The notes: generated by a model not told the origin, from the letters alone. A stretch of 17,984 nucleotides of DNA from Anaerolineales bacterium UBA832 (GCA_002296125.1 DBHI01000099.1:1-17984); one strand, 5' to 3'; positions 1 to 8,095 are shown, counted from the first letter of the stretch. Numbers and translations are program-made.

Positions 1-10
1 ATAAAATATA

Positions 11-595
11 ATGGCAATATTTCCTAAAAATTCTGGCTGGATTGAACTTATTTGTGGCCCTATGTTTAGTGGCAAAACTGAAGAGCTATTGAGAAGACTT
101 CGTCGTGCAACAATAGCAAAGCAGTCAGTTCAAGTATTCAAGCCAAAGCTTGATCATCGTTTCGGAACAGATAAGGTTACTTCACATGCAGGAACTAACT
201 CTCAGGCAATAGCCATTGCTAGCAGTAAAGAAATACTTAGTAATCTTCAATACAACACAACAGTCGTTGCTATAGATGAAGCTCAATTCTTTGATGACAA
301 TATTGCAGATATTTGTGAAGACTTAGCTAATAGAGGCTTGAGAGTCATAGTTGCTGGATTAGATCAAGATTTTAGAGGAAATCCATTTGGCCCCATGCCA
401 AGGATACTGGCATTATCAGAAAAAATAAGCAAACTAAGAGCAATATGTGTTGTGTGTGGTACCGATGCTTCTAGAACGCAACGAATGATTGATGGAAGAC
501 CTGCATACTATGAAGAACCTACTGTAGTAGTTGGAGGAAGTGAAAGTTATGAAGCAAGATGTCGTATTCATCATGATGTACCACACAGAAAATGA
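11..595 (+). CDS. tdk: Thymidine kinase, type II (Tdk)
   Basis: Cytosolic salvage enzyme that phosphorylates thymidine (and deoxyuridine) with ATP to give dTMP. The 194-residue protein has the usual length of the bacterial type II family. Visible motifs are the P-loop GPMFSGKT at residues 16-23, the DEAQFF motif at 89-94 with E90 as the expected catalytic base, and a structural zinc site made of C146, C149, C184 and probably H187. The thymidine-binding lasso (TVVVGGSESYEARC) precedes the last zinc ligands. The ATG at 11 is chosen because the P-loop follows at the normal distance. There is no recognisable Shine-Dalgarno sequence in the 10 bases available upstream. The gene lies 35 bp before hpt on the same strand, suggesting a small nucleoside/nucleobase salvage operon. 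The identification is secure. Confidence 0.96.
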   Translation: MAIFPKNSGWIELICGPMFSGKTEELLRRLRRATIAKQSVQVFKPKLDHRFGTDKVTSHAGTNSQAIAIASSKEILSNLQYNTTVVAIDEAQFFDDNIADICEDLANRGLRVIVAGLDQDFRGNPFGPMPRILALSEKISKLRAICVVCGTDASRTQRMIDGRPAYYEEPTVVVGGSESYEARCRIHHDVPHRK

Positions 596-630
596 TTGTA
601 AAATAATCAAAATCTAAAATACAGGTAACT

Positions 631-1182
631 ATGGGAACAGCTATTTACAAAACAATTAAGAATGATAATATCGATGTGCTAATTGATACGCACACATTAC
701 AAAGTCGTATAACAGAATTAGCTCTAGAGATTACTAACGACTATGCAGGACAGCATTTTATATTGGTTTGTATTTTGAGAGGTGGTGTTCTTTTTCTAAG
801 TGATCTAATGAGACAGATTTCTATACCTCATCACATTGACTTCATGGCAGTATCTTCATACGTAGATGGTATTACAAAATCTGAAGGCAGAGCCCGTATA
901 ACTATGGATCTTCTAACAGATATAGAACATATGAATGTAATTTTAGTGGAAGATATAATAGACACTGGACACACATTAAAGCACGTACTGAATCTTCTCA
1001 ATAGTAGATCCCCTAAAAGTCTTCGAGTCTGCACTTTACTCGATAAACGAATACGTCGGGAAGTCGACATAGAGATTGACTACATTGGATTTGAAATACC
1101 TGATAAGTTTATTGTTGGTTATGGTCTCGACGATATAGAAGGATATTGGAGAAACCTACCTTATATTGGTGTTAACAAATAA
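631..1182 (+). CDS. hpt: Hypoxanthine(-guanine) phosphoribosyltransferase
   Basis: Purine salvage enzyme that transfers the phosphoribosyl group of PRPP to hypoxanthine and/or guanine. At 183 residues it matches the usual bacterial HPRT size. The PRPP-binding signature VILVEDIIDTGHT lies at residues 103-115, with the acidic pair E107-D108. The LDK segment at 137-139 supplies the lysine that contacts the purine, and FIVGYGLDD at 160-168 is the conserved C-terminal loop. The 'CILRGG' loop at 47-52 is the pyrophosphate-binding loop. A weak AGGT lies 6 nt upstream of the ATG and a TAAAAT hexamer at 615-620 could be a -10, so translation may begin very near the mRNA 5' end. Preferred base (hypoxanthine versus guanine) cannot be told from sequence alone. 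Confidence 0.95.
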   Translation: MGTAIYKTIKNDNIDVLIDTHTLQSRITELALEITNDYAGQHFILVCILRGGVLFLSDLMRQISIPHHIDFMAVSSYVDGITKSEGRARITMDLLTDIEHMNVILVEDIIDTGHTLKHVLNLLNSRSPKSLRVCTLLDKRIRREVDIEIDYIGFEIPDKFIVGYGLDDIEGYWRNLPYIGVNK

Positions 1183-1229
1183 GACATTTCGTACTGATAG
1201 TATAAGAATTAGTTTCAATCAATCAGAAT

Positions 1230-2657
1230 ATGAATAGTCACATCACAACAATACCCAAACTTAATTTTCCAGAAATTTATTTTAAAGCATGTAAATTATT
1301 ACAACAAGATAATAATTTCGTATGGTTAGTAGGAGGCGCAATTAGAACAATGATCCTCAACCAACCAGTCTGCGATCTAGACTTCTTAGTATCACAAAAT
1401 GCAATCCTTGGTGCCAAACAAATAGCCAATCATTTGAACGGCAGTTTCTATATATTAGATAAAAAAAGGGGGGTCGCACGTGTATTGCTCCATAACCAAA
1501 ACAACATGTCTATCGATGTATCAACCATCCATCCTGAAGGACTTGAAACAGATTTAAAGAATCGTGACTTTACAGTAAATGCAATAGCATACAACTGTAA
1601 AACTAATGACTTAATTGATCCAACAGGGGGATTACAAGATTTACAGAAGAATACAATTAGCATGACATCCAAAAAATCATTCATCAATGACCCAATCAGA
1701 CTATTACGAGCAATACGATTAGCAGTAGATTCTAATTTTGTAATTGATCAAAAAACCAAGAAAGCTATGCGCCAAAACATAATAACTGTCAATCAAACAT
1801 CACCAGAAAGGGTTCGTGATGAACTTATAAAATGTATCGATGGCTCAGACCCAAGCAAAGCAATTGTACTATTAACACACATGAACATTTTAGAGAAATT
1901 TATTCCTGACCTAAACCAAACAGCAGGCATAGTAAATTATGAACAATCCGTAAAGCAATATAAATGTCTTCAAGATTTACTTGGAGTAATTTTCAATACC
2001 GGAAATAGAGATAGAGCAGTTCAATATAAATTAGGGTATTTTTTTTCAACCATATTTCAACACAAATCCAAACTTCAAAAATACCTATTGACGAATACGT
2101 CTGACAAACGAACCTTTAAACAAATCATGTCTCTAGCTGTCCTTCTAAAGACCACATTATCAAAAATAGATACTAAATATGATAATTATTTGAAGTTCAG
2201 CAATAATGAAGTACACATGCTAAAAGCTATGAGTTCAACCGATGACATAACTGACTCGATAAATAATCACAATAATTGCAAGCAATTACGTATCTATACA
2301 GCAAAATCAATTCACAGATATCATAAAAAACACAAAAATCTAGGTATTTGTATAGCACTAATCAGCCTTTCAGAAATAATGGCATATTATGGCACGGATT
2401 TGCCACACAACATCTGGGAACACAGTCTTCATAGTCTCCATACTATAATAGACGCTTACTTCAACAAATATTATCAAATTGTAGATCCACCTCAGCTATT
2501 AAATGGTAACGATCTAATATCAGAATTTCAGGATATACCTGGAATAACAATTGGTAAAATCCTTAACTTAGTAACAGAAGAGCAAGTTAGTGGAAAAATT
2601 AATAATAAATCTGATGCAATGAAATATGCAAGACAGGTATATGAATCAGAAAAATAA
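1230..2657 (+). CDS. cca: Class II nucleotidyltransferase: CCA-adding enzyme / poly(A) polymerase family
   Basis: Member of the tRNA nucleotidyltransferase/poly(A) polymerase family, most likely adding or repairing the 3' CCA end of tRNA. The 475-residue protein has motif A VGGAIRT...CDLDF with the catalytic carboxylates D49 and D51, and motif B as NRDFTVNA (111-118; usually RRD). Motif C is DPTGGLQDL (130-138), motif D NDPIRLLRA (153-161) and motif E SPERVRDEL (191-199). The first residue of motif D is Asn where CCA enzymes commonly have Glu, and motif B has Asn for the first Arg. Strict CCA specificity is therefore inferred, and an A-adding or CC-adding role is not excluded. The C-terminal half (230-475) is helical, Asn/Lys-rich and divergent, and I see no HD domain. 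No Shine-Dalgarno sequence precedes the ATG. It sits 47 bp after hpt, same strand. Confidence 0.86.
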   Translation: MNSHITTIPKLNFPEIYFKACKLLQQDNNFVWLVGGAIRTMILNQPVCDLDFLVSQNAILGAKQIANHLNGSFYILDKKRGVARVLLHNQNNMSIDVSTIHPEGLETDLKNRDFTVNAIAYNCKTNDLIDPTGGLQDLQKNTISMTSKKSFINDPIRLLRAIRLAVDSNFVIDQKTKKAMRQNIITVNQTSPERVRDELIKCIDGSDPSKAIVLLTHMNILEKFIPDLNQTAGIVNYEQSVKQYKCLQDLLGVIFNTGNRDRAVQYKLGYFFSTIFQHKSKLQKYLLTNTSDKRTFKQIMSLAVLLKTTLSKIDTKYDNYLKFSNNEVHMLKAMSSTDDITDSINNHNNCKQLRIYTAKSIHRYHKKHKNLGICIALISLSEIMAYYGTDLPHNIWEHSLHSLHTIIDAYFNKYYQIVDPPQLLNGNDLISEFQDIPGITIGKILNLVTEEQVSGKINNKSDAMKYARQVYESEK

Positions 2658-2698
2658 CATACTTCTACACAGTGTAGGGAGATATTTCTAATATTTAT

Positions 2699-2727
2699 TT
2701 GCTTATGGTAGTGATAAGTGTTATTAT
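2699..2727 (+). promoter_or_regulatory. Candidate sigma-70-type promoter for the recombinase gene
   Basis: TTGCTT at 2699-2704 and TATTAT at 2722-2727 are separated by exactly 17 bp. The -10 matches consensus at five of six positions; the -35 matches at only three. Transcription would start near 2734, one or two bases before the ATG at 2736, giving an essentially leaderless message. In an AT-rich genome such matches arise by chance, so this is tentative. Confidence 0.4.
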
Positions 2728-2735
2728 ACCAAGCT

Positions 2736-3728
2736 ATGATAATAAACAATAAACATACTACATTAGAGGAATCACTCCGGCACTATAATCAGATTGTAAG
2801 AGAGAGTCGTAGTCCTAATACTGCGCGTTCCTACAAGCAATCCATTGAAAAATTCAGTGAAATGTTAATTGAACATGGAATTGACCTAAATACTTCCCTA
2901 ACTAATAACCTCAAGGAAGAATATGTACTTCACTATATCCAAAAACTAAGAGACTATGCTCCAGCAACAGAACAACTATATCTTACTGCAGTAGTAGGAT
3001 ATTATGAATTCCTGTCATCTGAATACGACACCGAAATAAACCTAACTAGAGTACGCACAATAATAAAAAGGCGACAACGCAAAGTAGCCCAAAAACTCCC
3101 CCAATTCCCACGCGAAAACATAGAAACAATAATTAGGATAGTATTAAACACACAACCCACACCAAACGATGATAAACGCAGCATATTACGTTTATATCGT
3201 GACAAAGCTTTTATAGTTACATTAGCTGATACTGGCTTAAGAATCAGCGAAGCGTGCAGTTTAACACGCGGCCAGTACGACAGTAATGAACGCCAAGCAA
3301 TAGTAGTAATCAAAGGAGGACAAGAAAGTATAGTACGCTTTTCTGAGCGCGCACATAATACAATAACTCACTACCTAAACCTACGATCAATTCAAGACGG
3401 CACCTCCGGAAAAGCACTAACCAGTCTACCCTTATTCGCAAGACACGACCTAGGCAGTAGCAATAAAACACTACCCATAAAATCAATGGGAGCCCGTAAT
3501 ATCATTAACAAATGGGTAACAACTGCCCTCGGATCAGATCATATAGGGACTATAACACCCCATTCATTCCGACACTATTTTGTCACAATAGTACTGAAAG
3601 CTTCCCAAGGTAACCTAAAGCTAGCACAAAAACTAGCTAGACATAAAAGTATCACCATAACACAAAGATATGCACACCTAACAGATGATGATCTCGATAG
3701 GAGTTATAACGACATATTTAATGATTAA
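2736..3728 (+). CDS. xerC: Xer-type tyrosine recombinase
   Basis: Site-specific tyrosine recombinase, probably the chromosome-dimer-resolving Xer enzyme or a close relative. From the ATG at 2736 it is 330 residues. The N-terminal SAM-like core-binding domain covers about residues 10-100. The catalytic domain carries the full active-site set: R169 (DTGLRISE), K193, H276 and R279 (HSFRH), H303 (LARH) and nucleophile Y312 (QRYAH). A GTG at 2718 would add six residues, but I prefer the ATG because a candidate promoter lies between the two and the extra residues look unrelated to the family. No integrase-associated genes (excisionase, phage or island genes) are nearby, which favours a housekeeping role. 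A 28-bp inverted repeat with dif-like geometry follows 11 bp after the stop codon. Whether it works alone or with a partner recombinase cannot be seen here. Confidence 0.88.
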   Translation: MIINNKHTTLEESLRHYNQIVRESRSPNTARSYKQSIEKFSEMLIEHGIDLNTSLTNNLKEEYVLHYIQKLRDYAPATEQLYLTAVVGYYEFLSSEYDTEINLTRVRTIIKRRQRKVAQKLPQFPRENIETIIRIVLNTQPTPNDDKRSILRLYRDKAFIVTLADTGLRISEACSLTRGQYDSNERQAIVVIKGGQESIVRFSERAHNTITHYLNLRSIQDGTSGKALTSLPLFARHDLGSSNKTLPIKSMGARNIINKWVTTALGSDHIGTITPHSFRHYFVTIVLKASQGNLKLAQKLARHKSITITQRYAHLTDDDLDRSYNDIFND

Positions 3729-3739
3729 TAAATAATTTG

Positions 3740-3767
3740 ATGATTGTGTATGCCTATACGCAATCAT
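3740..3767. repeat. 28-bp inverted repeat after xer: candidate recombination site or 3'-end hairpin
   Basis: Two 11-bp arms, ATGATTGTGTA (3740-3750) and TACGCAATCAT (3757-3767), are inverted copies with one mismatch and flank a 6-bp centre, TGCCTA. This is exactly the 11-6-11 layout of Xer dif sites, and it lies next to the recombinase gene. The arm sequences do not resemble the E. coli or B. subtilis dif consensus. As RNA the same bases form a stem of about 12 bp with a GCCT loop and one U-G pair, but no T-run follows on the + strand, so it is a poor intrinsic terminator for the gene upstream. Confidence 0.45.
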
Positions 3768-3815
3768 TGTGTGAGAAAATAGTACTCTATATTATTTTAG
3801 AACATAGTAGATAGT

Positions 3816-3830
3816 GGCCCCTTAATTGCA
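3816..3830 (+). promoter_or_regulatory. Sigma-54 (-24/-12) promoter upstream of small membrane-protein ORF
   Basis: TGGCCC (3815-3820) is followed after five bases by TTGCA (3826-3830). The invariant GG (3816-3817) and GC (3828-3829) are 12 bp apart, as in the classical TGGCAC-N5-TTGCA promoter, with only the fifth base of the -24 element differing. Transcription would start near 3840, leaving a leader of about 30 nt that includes a GGAG ribosome-binding site 7 nt before a TTG codon at 3871. The same window encodes RpoN and two better-matching sites with identical spacing. Confidence 0.7.
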
Positions 3831-3870
3831 ACTGCATATGTATCTATATAAATGTTTATGGAGTAATATT

Positions 3871-4056
3871 TTGGATAAAATCAACAAGCGTACTTACAAT
3901 AGTACCACTCCCAATAAGTACATGGGTACTATGGAACCTATAAAGTTGTCTAATATAGCAGGAAATATTTTCAGAGCTATATTAGGTATAGTAAGATACA
4001 TACTTTTTACTAGTATATGTGGACTCGCATTCTATTTTCTTTTGCGAAGCATATAA
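3871..4056 (+). CDS. Small single-pass membrane protein, 61 aa, TTG start, sigma-54-driven
   Basis: Unrecognised small protein. The reading frame is open further upstream, but the predicted sigma-54 start site (about 3840) rules out earlier starts. A GGAG at 3860-3863 sits 7 nt before the TTG at 3871, so this start is preferred; ATG codons at 3922 and 3931 are alternatives giving 44 or 41 residues. The first 30 or so residues are polar and rich in Lys, Asn and Thr. The last 27 form one hydrophobic helix (FRAILGIVRYILFTSICGLAFYFLLRSI) ending two residues before the stop. This suggests a membrane peptide with a short cytoplasmic N-terminus. No signal peptide cleavage site or known domain is seen. 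It is convergent with hflX, whose stop is 12 bp away. The protein is supported mainly by promoter, SD and hydrophobic profile, so some doubt remains. Confidence 0.5.
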   Translation: MDKINKRTYNSTTPNKYMGTMEPIKLSNIAGNIFRAILGIVRYILFTSICGLAFYFLLRSI

Positions 4057-4068
4057 AATAGTATTATA

Positions 4069-5382
4069 TTAACATTTGTATTGCCTAAATCTCCCAATCA
4101 AGCTAGCTGGGAGGTCACCAGTCAACTTAACACTATCTGGGCCATGATGAACGTCTATTGATATTGCATATTCATGAAACATAGAAATTAGTCCACCATC
4201 AGTATAAGGTATACAAACAGTCATACCTACCATAGCCTCACTCATAATACTTAATATTTCATCTGTTAGTTCTCCTAGACCATAACCAGACCAAGCTGAA
4301 ACAGGAATTGCATCAGGAAAAATCGTTGTAACATCTTTCAACAATGAAGCCTCTTGTACCAAATCCACTTTATTTAAAACTGTAATCATCGGAATATCTT
4401 GAACACCAATATCATCCAAAGTCTTAAGCACTACTTTAGAATGTTCAACTAAACATTTGTGATTAACGTCTATGATATGTAACAATAAATCAGCTTCCAA
4501 AATTTCTTCCAAAGTTGCCCTAAAAGCTGCAGTAACTGTAGATGGTAGTTTTTGTATAAATCCCACTGTATCAGTCAAAAGAAAAGACCTACCAGCATCA
4601 CACTCTATTCTTCTAGTTGTAGGATCTAAAGTAGCAAAAAGCTTATCTGCGACCAATACATCTGTATTGCTGAGCTTACGTAACAACGAAGATTTACCTG
4701 TATTAGTATAACCTACCATTGATACTATCGGCACTTTTGATATTTTACGTCTCTTCCTATGATGAGCCCTATGTCTCCTAATTTTGCCAATCTCTTGCTT
4801 TAGTTTTGTGATTCTTCTAGTAATCTCTCTACGATCCACTTCCAATTGCTTCTCTCCAGGACCACGCAAACCAACACCTCCTGTAGAACCTGTCCTACCA
4901 GAAGCACCCCCTGCTTGCCGAGCAAGATGAGTCCATTGACGAGTCAAACGTGGTAATCGATATTCATATTGAGCTAATTCGACCTGCAAACCACCCTCTC
5001 GAGTATTAGAATTAGTTGCAAAAATGTCCAAAATCAGAGCAGTTCTATCTAAAATTTGGATTTTTTTGTCAAATATTTTCTCTAATTCTCTCTGATTTCT
5101 TGGTGAAAGCTCACTATCAAACAACACTATGTCAGCAGCTGTAAGTTCTACCATACTGATGAGTTCCTGGAGTTTTCCTGAACCAATATAAGTTGATGGA
5201 TTAGGACTTCGTAATTTCTGAGACATTCGACCTACTACCAACAAACCTGCAGTAGTAGCCAACTGCTCTAACTCATCAAGAGAGTCATCAATATTGTAAA
5301 AAGATGAAGAGTTATAACTATCAACCCCTATAGTAATCACTCTTCTAACAGGCTCAACAGTAGGAAGTGCTATCTTTGACAT
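4069..5382 (-). CDS. hflX: Ribosome-associated GTPase HflX
   Basis: Translational GTPase that binds the 50S subunit and splits stalled or heat-damaged 70S ribosomes. The 437-residue protein has the HflX N-terminal domain (about 15-140, including GSGKLQEL and DSELSPRNQREL). A basic coiled-coil linker follows, containing the family signature GPGEKQLEVDRR (174-185). The G domain has G1 GYTNTGKSS (224-232), G3 DTVGF (271-275), G4 NKVD (337-340) and a G5-like SAWSG (362-366). G1 is slightly unusual: most HflX proteins read GYTNAGKST. The gene is read leftwards and is divergent from the carboxylate-amine ligase gene. A TATAAT sequence lies just upstream of the ATG (complement of 5384-5389), too close to act as its own -10. 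No Shine-Dalgarno sequence is evident. The family assignment is secure. Confidence 0.95.
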   Translation of the reverse strand: MSKIALPTVEPVRRVITIGVDSYNSSSFYNIDDSLDELEQLATTAGLLVVGRMSQKLRSPNPSTYIGSGKLQELISMVELTAADIVLFDSELSPRNQRELEKIFDKKIQILDRTALILDIFATNSNTREGGLQVELAQYEYRLPRLTRQWTHLARQAGGASGRTGSTGGVGLRGPGEKQLEVDRREITRRITKLKQEIGKIRRHRAHHRKRRKISKVPIVSMVGYTNTGKSSLLRKLSNTDVLVADKLFATLDPTTRRIECDAGRSFLLTDTVGFIQKLPSTVTAAFRATLEEILEADLLLHIIDVNHKCLVEHSKVVLKTLDDIGVQDIPMITVLNKVDLVQEASLLKDVTTIFPDAIPVSAWSGYGLGELTDEILSIMSEAMVGMTVCIPYTDGGLISMFHEYAISIDVHHGPDSVKLTGDLPASLIGRFRQYKC

Positions 5383-5574
5383 TATTATATTTTACCGCAA
5401 TCTTTACGTGCTTATACATCCCTTAACACTTATATATGGAACTACCAAACGCACAAAGACTAAAACATGTCCAATAATATTATGTTATTACATAAATAGC
5501 ATGATAAACTATTTAAGCAAACAAATGATTTGACAAATAATAAATACACAAAATGAACTATACTTCACCAAGTA
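5383..5574. other. Divergent intergenic region between hflX and the carboxylate-amine ligase gene
   Basis: This 192-bp AT-rich spacer must hold promoters in both directions. On the + strand a perfect TTGACA (5530-5535) and a TATACT (5559-5564) are visible, but the 23-bp spacing is too long for a standard promoter. TATACT alone lies 10 nt before the ATG at 5575, which would give a near-leaderless transcript. Short AT-only palindromes near 5474-5495 appear to be compositional. I see no RNA gene or riboswitch here. Confidence 0.4.
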
Positions 5575-6744
5575 ATGTACAAAGACATACCACTCACATT
5601 AGGCATAGAAGAAGAATATCAAATCGTTGATCCACAAACACGAGATCTACATTCCTACATGCAACAATTTCTCGAAAGAAAGCATCGTATAATGACTCCC
5701 TCTGGTATGAAACCTGAACTCATGGCAAGTCAATTAGAAATGTCCAGCCACATATGCCAAAACATTTCTGAACTAAGATCGGAAATAATTAGAATGAGAT
5801 CAATAGCACTAAAAGCTGCAGAACAAGAAGGTTTAGGAATAATAGCAGCAAGCACACACCCTTTTGCCAATTGGTCAGATCAAAACATAATGCAGGGAGA
5901 CAGATACAGCAAATTGTTAGATGATTTCCAATCAGTTGCAGAACAATTACTTGTTTTTGGTATGCATATACACATTGGATTTGGAATAGAACAAAAAAAT
6001 CAGGATTTGCTAATTGAAATCATGAATCAAATAAGATATTTTCTACCTCATATTCTTGCCCTAAGCTCAAGCTCACCATTCTGGCAAGGACGGAATACTG
6101 GATTGCAATCATATAGAAGCGTAGTATTTGAAATGCTTCCACGAACTGGAATACCACCCTCCTTCCAATCATTTAGCGAATACCAACAATACGTAGATAT
6201 GCTAGGTGATGTAGGATCACTGGAAGTAGACTCCAACAAAATACCAGATGCCACTAAAATCTGGTGGGATGTCAGACCTCATCCACAATTTGGCACACTT
6301 GAAATTAGAATAGCAGATGTATGCACCGATATAGAAGACACCATAGCGATAGCAGCATTAACTCAAGCTATAGTAGCCAGGCTAATTGTTCTTAGAACCA
6401 ACAATCAAAACTGGCGACCTTATAGACAACATCATATCACTGAAAACAAATGGCGTGCAGTTAGATATGGCACATCAGGAAAATTAATAGATTTTGGAAT
6501 AAACCAGCAAGTAAATTTCGATATACTAACAGATGAGATTATCCAACTAGTAGAACCTGTCCTAGATGATCTTAACAGTAGAAAAGAAGTGTATCATATT
6601 AAAGAGATAGTCAATAAAGGTACTAGTGCAAAGCAACAAGTCGACATATATAACAATGCAATCAAGTTTCAAAATATGTCACACAATGATGCTCTAAAAA
6701 AAATAGTAGATCACCTCTCAGAGAAAACCATTTCCGGATTGTAA
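5575..6744 (+). CDS. YbdK-type carboxylate-amine ligase (glutamate-cysteine ligase 2 family)
   Basis: ATP-grasp-like enzyme of the GCS2 family, predicted to join a carboxylate (typically the glutamate gamma-carboxyl) to an amine. The 389 residues contain the family hallmark GIEEEYQIVDP (10-20), whose glutamates are metal ligands. Also visible are ASTHPFANW, a GMHIHIGF metal/substrate segment, SSSSPFWQGRNTGLQSYRS, and IWWDVRPHPQFGTLEIRIADV, followed by WRAVRYG near residue 300. In this family glutamate-cysteine ligase activity is often weak and the true substrate is usually unknown, so naming it GshA would be an over-call; no glutathione synthetase gene is in the window. The ATG at 5575 places the hallmark motif at the usual distance from the N-terminus. 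No clear SD precedes it. It is convergent with trmFO, only 10 bp apart. Confidence 0.88.
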   Translation: MYKDIPLTLGIEEEYQIVDPQTRDLHSYMQQFLERKHRIMTPSGMKPELMASQLEMSSHICQNISELRSEIIRMRSIALKAAEQEGLGIIAASTHPFANWSDQNIMQGDRYSKLLDDFQSVAEQLLVFGMHIHIGFGIEQKNQDLLIEIMNQIRYFLPHILALSSSSPFWQGRNTGLQSYRSVVFEMLPRTGIPPSFQSFSEYQQYVDMLGDVGSLEVDSNKIPDATKIWWDVRPHPQFGTLEIRIADVCTDIEDTIAIAALTQAIVARLIVLRTNNQNWRPYRQHHITENKWRAVRYGTSGKLIDFGINQQVNFDILTDEIIQLVEPVLDDLNSRKEVYHIKEIVNKGTSAKQQVDIYNNAIKFQNMSHNDALKKIVDHLSEKTISGL

Positions 6745-6754
6745 TAAAATCTTT

Positions 6755-8095
6755 TTATAATTCCAAAGAGTCCAGACTTTCAAGAGCTCTTCGACTATAC
6801 AATTCATATCTTTCACGCTTGGACCATTTCCTCTTATGGCTAGGAGGCGACAAAGATGGTAACAATCCAAAATTCGCTTTCATGGGTTGAAAAGTTTCAG
6901 AATCAGCATTGGCCACATAATGACACAATGAACCTATCATTGAGTTAAGAGACAAATTGAGTGGTATACAATTATTCATTAATCGAACCACATTAATTCC
7001 AGCAACTAAACCAGTCGCAATATTTCCAGCATATCCTTCCACTCCCGTAATTTGTCCAGCAAAAAAAAGATCAGATTTTATTTTAGACTGCAATGTTACA
7101 TTAATTGCTTTAGGTGAATTTATAAAAGTATTTCGATGCATCATACCGTACCGAGCAAACCTAGCATTACCAAGTCCAGGTATCATCTTTAATACTCTTT
7201 TTTGATCAGGCCACACTAAATTAGTCTGAAAACCAACTATATTGTATAAACTACCCGCTAAATTATCCCTACGAAGCTGTACAATAGCATATGGTCTTTT
7301 GCCTCCATTTGGGCATCTAATTCCTACTGGTCGCATAGGACCATATGCTAACGAATCGATACCTCGTTCTGCTATAATTTCTACTGGTAAGCATCCTTCA
7401 AAAAACTTATGAGATCCTGCACGCACTCCAGATTTGATATCCTCCTCAAACTCTCTTAACGGTATCCTATCAGAATCAAGTAACGCTTTGACAAAATCAA
7501 CATATTGATCATAATTCATGGGACAATTGATATAGTCACCATCTTCTCCGTCCTCGTATCTTGATGCTTTAAAAGCAACATCCATATCAATAGAATCATA
7601 ATATACAATTGGAGACAGTGCATCATAAAAGTACAAATTATCAGTACCCAACAATTCTACAATACTAGTACTAATAGATGCTGAACTAAGTGGACCAGTA
7701 GCAATAATACTAAAACCCTCAGGGATTTCCTTCATCTCAGTCCTAATTACTTCAATATTAGGATGATTTTCAATCATACTAGTTACTTCCGCAGCAAACT
7801 CTTCACGATCGACTGCAAGTGCACTACCAGCTGGTACAGCACATCTATCTGCACATTCAATCAACATAGATCCCATCTTACGCATTTCTGCCTTTAGTAA
7901 ACCTGATGATTTATTTGGCAAATTAGATCCCAATGAATTAGAACATACAAGCTCGGCTAAATTATCAGATGAATGAGCACCAGTCTTTCGAAAAGGTCTC
8001 ATTTCGTACAACTTAACGTGTACTCCTCGTTCAGCTGCCTGCCAAGCTGCCTCACAACCAGCCAACCCACCCCCAACAATCGTCAAATCAGTCAT
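6755..8095 (-). CDS. trmFO: Folate/FAD-dependent tRNA m5U54 methyltransferase TrmFO
   Basis: Flavoprotein that makes 5-methyluridine at position 54 of the tRNA T-loop, using methylene-tetrahydrofolate as carbon donor and NAD(P)H as reductant. At 446 residues it has family length. The FAD dinucleotide-binding motif IVGGGLAGCEAA begins at residue 6, followed by YEMRP and the LVCSNSLGSNLPN segment with C51. The HKFFEGCLPVEIIAERG segment carries C235, the counterpart of the catalytic cysteine in characterised TrmFO. GPMRPVGIR, and near residue 365 GVEGYAGNIATGL (C-terminal FAD contact), complete the signature. The start is fixed by the FAD motif. A GAGG (complement of 8106-8109) lies 10 nt upstream of the ATG. 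It is divergent from rpoN; the 127-bp gap holds the rpoN sigma-54 promoter. Confidence 0.96.
   Translation of the reverse strand: MTDLTIVGGGLAGCEAAWQAAERGVHVKLYEMRPFRKTGAHSSDNLAELVCSNSLGSNLPNKSSGLLKAEMRKMGSMLIECADRCAVPAGSALAVDREEFAAEVTSMIENHPNIEVIRTEMKEIPEGFSIIATGPLSSASISTSIVELLGTDNLYFYDALSPIVYYDSIDMDVAFKASRYEDGEDGDYINCPMNYDQYVDFVKALLDSDRIPLREFEEDIKSGVRAGSHKFFEGCLPVEIIAERGIDSLAYGPMRPVGIRCPNGGKRPYAIVQLRRDNLAGSLYNIVGFQTNLVWPDQKRVLKMIPGLGNARFARYGMMHRNTFINSPKAINVTLQSKIKSDLFFAGQITGVEGYAGNIATGLVAGINVVRLMNNCIPLNLSLNSMIGSLCHYVANADSETFQPMKANFGLLPSLSPPSHKRKWSKRERYELYSRRALESLDSLEL

Noticed and set aside
1400..1424. Antisense GGCAC...TTGCA in cca, as a minus-strand sigma-54 promoter
   Set aside because: The spacer is one base too long and no gene lies downstream on that strand.
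2393..2407. GGCAC followed by TTGCC inside cca, as a sigma-54 promoter
   Set aside because: The GG-GC distance is 11, not 12, and the site is inside a coding region pointing into the same gene.
2665..2677. Palindrome CTACAC-A-GTGTAG just after the cca stop codon, as a terminator
   Set aside because: The usable stem is only 5 bp with a 3-nt loop and no T-run follows; too weak to call.
5384..5389. TATAAT immediately before the hflX ATG (and TATAATG at the tdk start) as -10 boxes
   Set aside because: Transcription would begin inside the reading frame; the starts are fixed by family alignment, so these are compositional.
5463..5490. dif-like right arm TTATGTTATTA in the hflX/ligase spacer
   Set aside because: No matching left arm; surrounding AT-rich palindromes explain the resemblance.
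6295..6310. TTTGGCACACTTG inside the ligase gene, sharing the start of the rpoN promoter repeat
   Set aside because: No TTGC follows at the required distance; this is coding sequence.
6744..6758. AT-only inverted repeat between the convergent ligase and trmFO stop codons, as a bidirectional terminator
   Set aside because: Six A-T pairs give a negligible stem, and it overlaps both stop codons; expected by chance at this base composition.
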